Position numbers and translations under genes: made by a program. 41,423 nucleotides of DNA from Anaerolineae bacterium (GTDB taxonomy: Bacteria > Chloroflexota > Anaerolineae > Anaerolineales > E44-bin32), in NCBI GenBank assembly GCA_030605795.1, contig JAUWHR010000013.1, forward strand, positions 1 through 41,423, given 5' to 3'. Positions 32,656 to 40,167 of the stretch are shown piece after piece (within the stretch, counting starts at the first letter, position 1; every line of letters begins with the position of its first letter). The notes beneath the pieces were generated by a model that saw nothing but the letters and a program-made list of their open reading frames with translations, was not told the DNA's origin and made no database searches.

Positions 32656-32691
32656 TGCCCCGGCTGACGCCTGCCGGGGCATCTTTTGTTT
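32656..32691 (+). terminator. intrinsic terminator after the regulator gene
   Basis: TGCCCCGGC (32656-32664) pairs perfectly with GCCGGGGCA (32673-32681), 8-base loop, followed by TCTTTTGTTTT. An additional outer AAAAGAT/ATCTTTT pair extends the structure. Confidence 0.9.
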
Positions 32692-32776
32692 TAAGGGGTC
32701 ATTTAAACGACCGTCTAGGTGCCAGACGTGTTCTGACTCCCAGGAATGATCTTTGTGTGACCGGGGAAATACAGGA

Positions 32777-34096
32777 TTAAAAGGAAACCTTGATCTTGCG
32801 TGTGGTCAGGCCTGAACGACTTTGCGAGTCAGAGGCACGGATGCAGAGGGTGTGGGTTCCAGGTTGATCGTATGTAAAACCTAATTGGAGATCAATGAAG
32901 TCTTCCCGCCAAGGTCGGACGGCTTGGGATTGACTGCAAAAAACGCGTCGGTCATAGTCCCAATCCACTTCCCACAGAACCAAGTTTTCAGGGAATATAT
33001 CGGGGGATGCCTTGTCGGATTGCAGGCCCTCAAGCTTCATTGTGATCTGCGCACCTGATTTGGAGAGCGCGATCAGTAGCTGCAACGACGAGCGGATTTT
33101 CTCTTCATCAGTTTTCCAAACCGTGAAAGGTTTGTTGACGTGTTTAAGCATGAATCGCCGGTAGGTTGTGTGAATAGCCGGAGGAGACTGATCGCAAGCC
33201 AGCCAACGTCTACCAAGACGGTCGGCGACAACCGGGGTCGTGCCTGAACCGCAGAAGAAGTCCGCCACCACCTCATCTGGGTTACTGGAGGCCAAAATGA
33301 TGCGTTCCAGCAAGGCCTCTGGCTTTTGAGTTGGGTAGCCGGAGCGTTCCTTATGCAAACGAGCGACGACAGGGAAGTACCACCAATCTTCAGGAACTTT
33401 GCCCCGAGCCAGATCTGGTACTTTGCCAAATCCGGCTTTAGGGGAACTGGCGAAGGTCTTTACGGTAGAAGGATTATATGCTACGCGTACCGCGTCAGCG
33501 TTGAAGGTGTAGTCTTTCGACTTTGTGTAGACCAGAATTGTGTCGTGTTTGCGTTTAAAGGCGGAGCGAATGGGTGAAGGACCATGGTAGATCCAGACGA
33601 TTTCGTTCAGCAACCTATCCGGTCCGAATATTTCGTCAAGCAATATGCGGGCATACGCGGAAGCATGCCAGTCCAGATGAAGATAGAGCGTGCCCGACGG
33701 AGCTAAAAGTTGGTACATGAGTTGCAGGCGGGGGTGAAGCATATCGAGGTAGGCTGCGCCGTTTATCCAAGTATCACGATAGCCGTCTACCGTGTTCCAT
33801 TCGGATGGACGGCGGGAATCCTCGCCGCGCCCGATGCGTGCAGCGTAGGCTTTACCGGTGAGGAAAGGTGGGTCGGCGTAGATCAGGTCAATCCGATCCT
33901 CCCATTCCGGTAGAAGCGCGGCCATGACGGTGAGATTGTCACCCAAGATCAACTGTCCGCCAAAATCCTCGGTGTGGTCAACACCGGCGGGATAGGCCTC
34001 TGTCTGAAGTTGAAGGTTGGCCGCTGATGGGTTTTGTGTGCGGCGACCAGCCCACTCAAGAAGGGCGAATGGTTTACGATGACGTCTTCGTTTCAT
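32777..34096 (-). CDS. orphan site-specific DNA methyltransferase (N4/N6 type, beta-class order)
   Basis: 439 residues from the ATG at 34096; a longer frame from 34171 runs through the leader hairpin and is rejected. Catalytic motif DPPF at residues 75-78 comes before the S-adenosylmethionine motif DFFCGSGTTPVVADRLGRRW, the beta-class order for adenine-N6 or cytosine-N4 methyltransferases. KPEALLERII and WACDQSPPAI-type segments agree. Residues ~345-439 form an added beta-rich, Ig-like tail (FIDLQLGFTYDQPGTHTLCI) of unknown role. No restriction enzyme or specificity subunit is nearby, so it is probably a solitary methylase with regulatory or protective function. Recognition sequence unknown. 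Confidence 0.9.
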   Translation of the reverse strand: MKRRRHRKPFALLEWAGRRTQNPSAANLQLQTEAYPAGVDHTEDFGGQLILGDNLTVMAALLPEWEDRIDLIYADPPFLTGKAYAARIGRGEDSRRPSEWNTVDGYRDTWINGAAYLDMLHPRLQLMYQLLAPSGTLYLHLDWHASAYARILLDEIFGPDRLLNEIVWIYHGPSPIRSAFKRKHDTILVYTKSKDYTFNADAVRVAYNPSTVKTFASSPKAGFGKVPDLARGKVPEDWWYFPVVARLHKERSGYPTQKPEALLERIILASSNPDEVVADFFCGSGTTPVVADRLGRRWLACDQSPPAIHTTYRRFMLKHVNKPFTVWKTDEEKIRSSLQLLIALSKSGAQITMKLEGLQSDKASPDIFPENLVLWEVDWDYDRRVFCSQSQAVRPWREDFIDLQLGFTYDQPGTHTLCIRASDSQSRSGLTTRKIKVSF

Positions 34097-34143
34097 GTAG
34101 TTGAGCCTACGGAATAAAGCAGTCGCAACCGGGAATAATAGGG

Positions 34144-34180
34144 ATATATGGGGTGTGGGCAAAGCCCACACCCCATATAT
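34144..34180. repeat. 17-bp perfect hairpin in the methyltransferase leader
   Basis: ATATATGGGGTGTGGGC (34144-34160), loop AAA, GCCCACACCCCATATAT (34164-34180). Outer partial arms GAATAATAGG and CCTATTC add pairing. It lies 48 bases upstream of the methyltransferase ATG and about 125 bases beyond the argS stop. No T-tract is seen in either direction, so it is not a standard terminator. Confidence 0.75.
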
Positions 34181-34304
34181 ATCGTTCCTATTCTAGCACG
34201 TTGGCTTTTTTCGGTTCAGTCATTACTATTTACCACCAAATTACTTCTTGAGCGGGTCAGCCAACGAAGGCTGAAACCGATTGAGAGAGCGGCGTCATCC
34301 GAGG

Positions 34305-36107
34305 CTACATCACTCTAGGCGCCTCAATACCTAAAAGACGTAAAGTATTTGCCAGGGCCTGCCTAGCGGCGGCGGTGATACGCAAACGGGCATCCTTCAT
34401 TTGTTTGCTCTCCGCTTGGAGCACACGGACGGTGTGGTAGAAGCCGTGGAAAGTTTTGGCAAGTTGGTGAGCGTAATTCGCCATATGCAATGGTTTATAG
34501 TCCATTGCCGCCTGTTGCACGATTGCTGGAAAGCGTGAAATCAACTCAATCAGCTGCACCTCCATTGGCATGAGCTCATACTCGAACGATGCTTCTGAAG
34601 GTAGAGAACCAGCCTTTCTGAGGATGCTGTTTGCCCGCACGTGGGCATTCTGTATGTACGGCGCCGTCTTGCCGTCAAAGCTCAGTGCGCTATCCCAATC
34701 AAATACAATATCCTTGTTGTTGTCCACCGAAAGCAGACTGTAGATCAGTGCTCCGAGACCTACTTGACGGGCGACTTCCTTGCGCTGTTCTTCAGGCAAA
34801 TCAGGGTTCTTTTTGGCGATAATATCCAATACCCGTTTCTGAGCCTCGGCGTAAACGTCCATAAACAAGATGATGTTGCCTCGGCGGGCTGACATTGTGC
34901 CTTCGGGGAGAGTGACGAAGCCGTAGGCGAGATGATAACACTTGGAGGCTTGTGGGAATCCCCATAGTTCGAGGATTTTAAATACCTGCTGAAAGTGAAG
35001 GCTCTGCCGTACATCAACCACATATACCGAGCGATCGACGTTGTATTTCTCGAATTTTCGTTTTGCTAAGGCGAGGTCTTTTGTCGAATACAATGTCGTG
35101 CCATCACTGCGGAGGATGACCGAAGTGCGGTACTTCTCCTTGCTCAGCCCCAACTTCTCATCGATCTTGACGATCACCGGTCCTTCAGGACGTTCATCCT
35201 CGGCAATACCCAAGTTGATCAACTCATCGACTATCGCTTTTGCCGGTTCGTCGACTTCGCTTTCGAAGAAGAAAACGTCAATTTTCACCCCAAGTATCTT
35301 CAGGATCTCATCCAGCTCGTTAAGGCTCCATTGACGCGTCATTCGCCACAAATCCCGGACTTGGGAATCGCCAGCATCCCACATCTGATACATTTCGCGG
35401 CGCTCAGCTTCATAAGCCTCTCGCTGAGCTTTTTCTTCCTCTGTTTCACTCTCTTTGGGCGTTAACAACGCTGTAGCCTCAGAGTAAATGTTTGCCAACC
35501 ACTGACCGCGTTGGTGAATGCCTTCCGGCTCCTGTTCCCGATAAAATTTCTGATAAGCCCACATGCATGTGATGACGCCCAATCCGATGTCGCCCGGATA
35601 TGAAGCTCGAATGGTTTCGAAACCTGCGAATTCAACCAGGCGGGAAAGGGATTCGCCTAATACAGTATTGCGGGCATGCCCGATGTGGAAGGAATGGTGG
35701 GTGTTGGGCTGCGCGTACTCGACCATCATCCTCTCGCCATTAGGAGCGCCGCGACCGAAGTTTTCGCCCTGCTCGAGGACTGTGTTTACCACACGGCGAG
35801 TGTAGACCGCCGGATCGATATAGAGGTTTAGATAACCACGTTCAGCTTCTATACGAGCGAAATTTTCAACCGGGCTTATTTCGTCGAGAATCGCCTCGGC
35901 AATCTCATGAGCCCGTGCCTGTACGTTTACCTCTTTCCCCGCGCGAGCCTCAGCCGCCGCGGCTTGAAAGCATGCGTTGGTGCCAAACCCCCACTGGCCC
36001 TTGAAGGGAGTAGGCATCCACTCAATTCGATCCGGGATGGGGATCTTTAAACGCTCAAGTGCGCGTTCGATGATTTGTGTCGCCAGGGATAGCTCTGGAT
36101 CGAACAT
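34305..36107 (-). CDS. argS: arginyl-tRNA synthetase
   Basis: 600 residues, class Ia synthetase of usual length. N-terminal add-on domain (residues 1-~110), HIGH motif in NTHHSFHIGHARN near 135-150, the YKTS-like DLALAKRKFEKY and the KMSK-equivalent region TMSARRGNIILFMD near 400-415, then the helical anticodon-binding domain ending in LANTLRLLGIEAPRVM, the characteristic ArgS C-terminus. It charges tRNA-Arg. An AAGGAA ribosome site is present. A strong terminator separates it from rpsT upstream and it has its own extended -10 promoter. Confidence 0.97.
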   Translation of the reverse strand: MFDPELSLATQIIERALERLKIPIPDRIEWMPTPFKGQWGFGTNACFQAAAAEARAGKEVNVQARAHEIAEAILDEISPVENFARIEAERGYLNLYIDPAVYTRRVVNTVLEQGENFGRGAPNGERMMVEYAQPNTHHSFHIGHARNTVLGESLSRLVEFAGFETIRASYPGDIGLGVITCMWAYQKFYREQEPEGIHQRGQWLANIYSEATALLTPKESETEEEKAQREAYEAERREMYQMWDAGDSQVRDLWRMTRQWSLNELDEILKILGVKIDVFFFESEVDEPAKAIVDELINLGIAEDERPEGPVIVKIDEKLGLSKEKYRTSVILRSDGTTLYSTKDLALAKRKFEKYNVDRSVYVVDVRQSLHFQQVFKILELWGFPQASKCYHLAYGFVTLPEGTMSARRGNIILFMDVYAEAQKRVLDIIAKKNPDLPEEQRKEVARQVGLGALIYSLLSVDNNKDIVFDWDSALSFDGKTAPYIQNAHVRANSILRKAGSLPSEASFEYELMPMEVQLIELISRFPAIVQQAAMDYKPLHMANYAHQLAKTFHGFYHTVRVLQAESKQMKDARLRITAAARQALANTLRLLGIEAPRVM

Positions 36108-36130
36108 GTAATATTCCTTGGGCTGTTGCG

Positions 36131-36139
36131 ATTATAGCA
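36131..36139 (-). promoter_or_regulatory. argS promoter, extended -10
   Basis: On the minus strand TGCTATAAT (36139 to 36131) is a consensus extended -10 element; no clear -35 is seen, as is usual for that class. It lies 23 bases upstream of the argS ATG. Confidence 0.5.
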
Positions 36140-36154
36140 TGCAGACGGCACTAA

Positions 36155-36188
36155 AACGCGAACACGACGCACCACCTGGTGCGTCGTG
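36155..36188 (-). terminator. rpsT terminator
   Basis: CACGACGCACCA (36163-36174) pairs perfectly with TGGTGCGTCGTG (36177-36188). On the minus strand it is followed, after a few bases, by TTTT at 36155-36158 region. It lies 35 bases downstream of the rpsT stop. Confidence 0.75.
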
Positions 36189-36222
36189 GATTGCATATAA
36201 GTGCCCCAGCAATGGATATTGA

Positions 36223-36495
36223 CTAAGAGGTCTCCTCCAACGTAGCCAGGCGCTTCATAAGCCGGCTCTTACGGCGGGCAGCATTCTTGCGATGGATTAC
36301 ACCTTTGGACGCGGCCCGGTCTAATTTGCTGACCGCTTGCATGACTGCTTCGGCTGCTAATTCAGTGTCGCCCGCTTCAAGAGCTATGCGAGCACGTTTA
36401 ACGTACGTGCGTGCTTGGCTATGGTGGACTCGATTGCGTATATGGCGTTTGATATTCTGTCGAATTCGCTTCTTCGCTGAAGGTGTGTTTGCCAA
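36223..36495 (-). CDS. rpsT: 30S ribosomal protein bS20
   Basis: 90 residues, standard size. Start is TTG at 36495 with GGGAG about 7 bases upstream. N-terminal ANTPSAKKRIRQNIKRHIRN and the C-terminal KGVIHRKNAARRKSRLMKRL are the typical S20 sequences that bind 16S rRNA. Own promoter at 36532-36560 and own terminator at 36155-36188 make it a single-gene unit. The TTG start is also seen for S20 in other bacteria, where it limits translation. Confidence 0.96.
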   Translation of the reverse strand: MANTPSAKKRIRQNIKRHIRNRVHHSQARTYVKRARIALEAGDTELAAEAVMQAVSKLDRAASKGVIHRKNAARRKSRLMKRLATLEETS

Positions 36496-36531
36496 TGTGC
36501 ACTCCCTGGATAGTCAATCTCACAATATAGA

Positions 36532-36560
36532 ATTTTAGCCCAGGCCGGGCGTTATGTCTA
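36532..36560 (-). promoter_or_regulatory. rpsT promoter
   Basis: Minus strand TAGACA (36560-36555), 17-base spacer, TAAAAT (36537-36532): five of six matches in each box. Transcription would start near 36525, 30 bases before the TTG start codon. Confidence 0.65.
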
Positions 36561-36889
36561 GGGTTCGCCTTTACTACCGACGCGAAGAGGAAACTGCACC
36601 ACCACATAGGATGAACGCTGGGCATAATATTGAAGGGGATGCGCCAACCGTGCCTTTAGCCAAACACTTTCATGTTCATAACGACGTAATAAGCACTTGG
36701 TCATGAATTGTGCTGGTATAGGATTCCACCAGAATCTAGATATTTATTTCTCGATGCCCTTGCATGTAATGACCATGAGTTGCAAGTTCTGAGTTTTATA
36801 AGACATCGGAGTTATTTGATCTTGCTCCCCAATCGGCTCCATGACATGGGTGGAACTCTGCGTGTTAGCTTTGCATATGCAAAGCTCAA
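36561..36889. other. intergenic stretch without recognised features
   Basis: I see no gene with coding character, RNA fold or strong repeat here. It separates the rpsT promoter from the 3' end of the convergently placed secreted-protein gene. Confidence 0.5.
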
Positions 36890-37528
36890 TCAATCTAAGG
36901 GAGTTTCAAGCGAGGTCAATATCGCTTCGAAAATGGGTTGGAGGGTATCTAGGTTTTCCGCGGTGGCAACCGTTTCCACGATGAAAGCGCGCTCACCACT
37001 ATCGGCGACAATAAAATGATAAACCCAGTGAACACCCGCTGAGTCGAGGCCACTGACTAATACCTCAACTGGATCTCCACCTTCGTGTTCGATGGGGACG
37101 ACGACCGGGTCGCTTACTTCTTCCATGCGGATGTCAACCAGATTATTTGCTAATTGAGCTGTTGATTGCCCGTCTGTGAGTGGGAACCAACCCATTGAAA
37201 TCTGCGCCCAGCCATCCGGGCTGGTGAACGCGACGATGTTCTCCGCTTCTGAAATCGACCAATTGGATGGATAACTTAGGCTCAGGCCAAGGGATGAGCT
37301 GGAGTACAGAGTTGTTGCTGGGGTGGAGGTAGGAGCCTGAGTGAAGGTAGGAGCAGGAGAATTAGTAATAGTTGGGGATGGGATAGAAGTGACCGTTGAT
37401 GTCGGTGTCTGGCTAGTCTCAGGAGTGGCATTAGGCGTTTCGGGAAATGGGTTTACAGCTGTGAGTAGATGCTGTAAACAGCCCCAGGACAAGCAGAAAC
37501 CTGAGAGTAGGGGAATATTTCTTGTCAC
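36890..37528 (-). CDS. secreted protein with Thr/Pro linker, PsbP/DUF1795-like domain
   Basis: 212 residues. An N-terminal hydrophobic stretch (about 5-24, with LSWGC a poor lipobox candidate) suggests export. Residues ~30-75 are a Pro/Thr/Ser linker, and residues ~78-210 form a domain starting SLGLSLSYPSNWSISEAENI, a pattern seen in PsbP-like and DUF1795-type proteins (a beta-sheet with a YP..W motif). Function unknown. It lies downstream of two beta-propeller lipoprotein genes on the same strand, about 120 bases from the nearer one. Confidence 0.7.
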   Translation of the reverse strand: MTRNIPLLSGFCLSWGCLQHLLTAVNPFPETPNATPETSQTPTSTVTSIPSPTITNSPAPTFTQAPTSTPATTLYSSSSLGLSLSYPSNWSISEAENIVAFTSPDGWAQISMGWFPLTDGQSTAQLANNLVDIRMEEVSDPVVVPIEHEGGDPVEVLVSGLDSAGVHWVYHFIVADSGERAFIVETVATAENLDTLQPIFEAILTSLETPLD

Positions 37529-37650
37529 AGGTAGGCGAATTTTGACTCATTAGATATCCGATCGCGCTTTTCTTTTGTCGGTTGGTGGAGGAGACCTAGC
37601 TATATCTATGATAAAAGGCGGCTACTATCGGGAAAAGTACGAACAGCGCC

Positions 37651-38664
37651 TTATTCCGACTTGGGTTGCAGATGCTCCGGGACGTCGACGATGTAGATTG
37701 CGTTTGCTCCTGATACGGCACCAAACGTAAAAGCGATATAACGACTATCAGGCGACCAGGTTGGATAGGCTAACTCGTGAGGTGTGGTTTGTGGGAAGAG
37801 CGACACAGGATCAGATCCATCTGCGTTGGAGATGATCAATCGGTTTGGGAGATCTCCGGCGCTCGCTTTGGAGGTATAAGCCAATTTGCAGCCATCCGGT
37901 GACCAAACGGGGAAGCATGCCAAGGATAGGAAGGGTGAAAAAGGTTTATGAGAACCTATAGTGTACGATTCAATGTTGACACAACTTGTAGTAAATGGAC
38001 TATCACTCCGTAGTAGAGTTCGCTCATTTGGTGATAGTGCATAGGGCCAATATATGCGATCTTCGTTAGTGAAAGGAATTTCCTGTTGAAACTCACCACT
38101 ATCGAGTGAGAACCAACCTAAGGCAAACATGTCATCCTTAATATTGTGAATCATGAGAATGGAAGTGTCGTCCTTGTTCCAGGCAATAACCCCACCAGTG
38201 ATTTCCACGTTGGTTAAAGTATGTGAAGTTAATTTGTAAGCCATCTTGTGATAGTAGGAGTGGGCCAAAGAAGACCCTTCTTCGGGTATCCGTTCTTCTA
38301 CTAACAGGAGCAGCCGTGCACCATCAGGTGACCAAATAAGGGGGTAGCCAGTAATTCGATTGGATGTAATTGATTGAAGATCGATCGTGAGAATATATCC
38401 AGTGTCAGAATCGATCAGAATTGCATCCTCGTTACCACTACACCTTGGTTGATATTTTTCGACCGGGCAACGTGTCGCAGCGATATATTCACCAGTTGGA
38501 GACCACATAAGATTTTGGTAAAACGCGTAATCAGATGTCATTTGACGGACACCTTCCACGGGAAATGGCCCAGGTGTGGGTGGGGAAGGTAGTTCAATAC
38601 TACATGCGAATGTCGTGATCAGGAAAAGCAGAATGATTAGAAGAATTGGTATTGATTGTTTCAT
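37651..38664 (-). CDS. lipoprotein with TolB-like beta-propeller repeats (paralogue 1)
   Basis: 337 residues from the ATG at 38664, chosen to give a proper signal peptide (MKQSIPILLIILLFLITTFAC with lipidated Cys21); the frame continues 11 codons upstream. The mature part has repeats of the type ...WSPDG(A/C)(R/K)L..(L/I).. (LMWSPTGEYIAA, LIWSPDGARLLLL, PVWSPDGCKLAY, PTWSPDSRYIAFTFG), the TolB/WD40-like propeller signature for protein or sugar contacts. It ends DVPEHLQPKSE, the same ending as its neighbour. Function unknown; extracytoplasmic, membrane-tethered. Confidence 0.82.
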   Translation of the reverse strand: MKQSIPILLIILLFLITTFACSIELPSPPTPGPFPVEGVRQMTSDYAFYQNLMWSPTGEYIAATRCPVEKYQPRCSGNEDAILIDSDTGYILTIDLQSITSNRITGYPLIWSPDGARLLLLVEERIPEEGSSLAHSYYHKMAYKLTSHTLTNVEITGGVIAWNKDDTSILMIHNIKDDMFALGWFSLDSGEFQQEIPFTNEDRIYWPYALSPNERTLLRSDSPFTTSCVNIESYTIGSHKPFSPFLSLACFPVWSPDGCKLAYTSKASAGDLPNRLIISNADGSDPVSLFPQTTPHELAYPTWSPDSRYIAFTFGAVSGANAIYIVDVPEHLQPKSE

Positions 38665-38988
38665 TGCACTATTAGGTTTATATATATTTCCGATCAAGAG
38701 GACCTTCCTTTGATCGCTCTACGAAATATCAAATTAGTTTGTCATCGTATCAAGTTATGTGAAACCTTGCCGTATTCTTACGGGTGCAATCTGGTGTTTT
38801 GTGACTGCAGCAGAACACGATGTGTTTCATCAAGTATAGGGCTAACCCTGAGAGTTGGAGTTGGAATTTGATAACGGTTTCGCGAAGGAAAAGGAATTTA
38901 TGCTAGGATTTCATCCACGGTTGGATCATTTCCGTGTAAGAATCCAGGCTCATTGTTGTTATGTTTATATTTCTCGTCGTTATTACCG

Positions 38989-40167
38989 TTAGTCCTCGCC
39001 TCGTTCTGACTTCGGTTGAAGGTGCTCAGGGACATCGATTATGAATAGGTTAGAATCATGCAATTGGGTGTACCCTGATCCGACCAATCCATATACTAGT
39101 GCGATTTTCGTTCCGTCTGGTGACCAGGCGGGGTCGCGGATTTGGTAGTAAGCAACCATTGGTTCTATTATTCGCTGAGGGTTTGAACCATCCGCATCGG
39201 CAATGGTGAGATAAGTCGGATCAAGGGAAAATGGATTCTTGACCGTGTATGCAAGCTTACTGCCATCCCAAGACCAGGAGGGATTACACTCATGCATGTT
39301 GGTCGAATCTATAAACGGTATAGGACCTTCCGAATCAAGATTATACCTCCATATGCCTGAGCATTCAGATTCTGCTCCCATAAGGAGTACTCTCCCACTT
39401 GGTGAGGATGAATAAGGTCCAACCATAAGAATTTCATTTCCTGAGGGTGTAAGAGCAAAAACATCCTGCATGCCCTTGATTGGTGTCTTCGAAATCACCT
39501 CGCCAGTTATTGGATCGATCCAACCTATACCAATTTGCACTTTATCCTCTGTCAGTGGGCCGAGAACAAGGGTTACAAGTATGGAGCCGTCTCTTAGCCA
39601 AAATGGGTCGCTGCAGGTCTTGCACTCGAATTGCTGCCAGGTGTAATCGGCTAGCGATAAAATGGTGAGATTATTCGTGGAAGTTTTCGGGTCTCCTTCG
39701 GAATTCCGGGAGAAGAATGCCAATTGGCTGCCATCGGGCGACCAAGTAGGATCTACATTGATTGACCCATCTCCAAGATCGATGACATCCATCTGGCCTG
39801 ATATTACGTTAATGAGGACGATTGCCCAATCTTGATCATATGGTCCAGTAATTAATTCTGTATCGGTATTACGTTCTATAGCGATAATTTCACCATCAGG
39901 CGACCAAACAGGGGATTCATAAAGGTATGGATCGTCGGTCAGTTGGCGCTCGCCGGGCACATTGAAAGGTGGAGGCGTCGGTAGAGGTGGGATAGGGGTA
40001 GTTGTTTGGGGAGTTGTGAATTGACAAGCTGTAGAGGTTGATATCAACAAGCAAAGTAACAGGCTAGAGAGGGTATATGAGGACTTACCACGCTTTAGTG
40101 AAGGCGTAAATATAGTAATTGCCTTCATAGACCTGCTGTCTTTCTTGAAGTTGGTGTGCTCATTCAT
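38989..40167 (-). CDS. lipoprotein with TolB-like beta-propeller repeats (paralogue 2)
   Basis: 392 residues. An N-terminal signal ends in ISTSTAC (Cys48 if starting at 40167; an internal Met at residue 14 would give a more usual signal of about 34 residues). A Pro/Thr linker precedes propeller repeats PVWSPDGEIIAIERN, PTWSPDGSQLAFFSRN, PSWSWDGSKLAYTV and PAWSPDGTKIALVYG. The start overlaps the stop of the upstream HExxH gene (ATGA). Its C-terminus IIDVPEHLQPKSE matches paralogue 1, showing a local duplication. Function unknown. Confidence 0.8.
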   Translation of the reverse strand: MNEHTNFKKDSRSMKAITIFTPSLKRGKSSYTLSSLLLCLLISTSTACQFTTPQTTTPIPPLPTPPPFNVPGERQLTDDPYLYESPVWSPDGEIIAIERNTDTELITGPYDQDWAIVLINVISGQMDVIDLGDGSINVDPTWSPDGSQLAFFSRNSEGDPKTSTNNLTILSLADYTWQQFECKTCSDPFWLRDGSILVTLVLGPLTEDKVQIGIGWIDPITGEVISKTPIKGMQDVFALTPSGNEILMVGPYSSSPSGRVLLMGAESECSGIWRYNLDSEGPIPFIDSTNMHECNPSWSWDGSKLAYTVKNPFSLDPTYLTIADADGSNPQRIIEPMVAYYQIRDPAWSPDGTKIALVYGLVGSGYTQLHDSNLFIIDVPEHLQPKSERGED

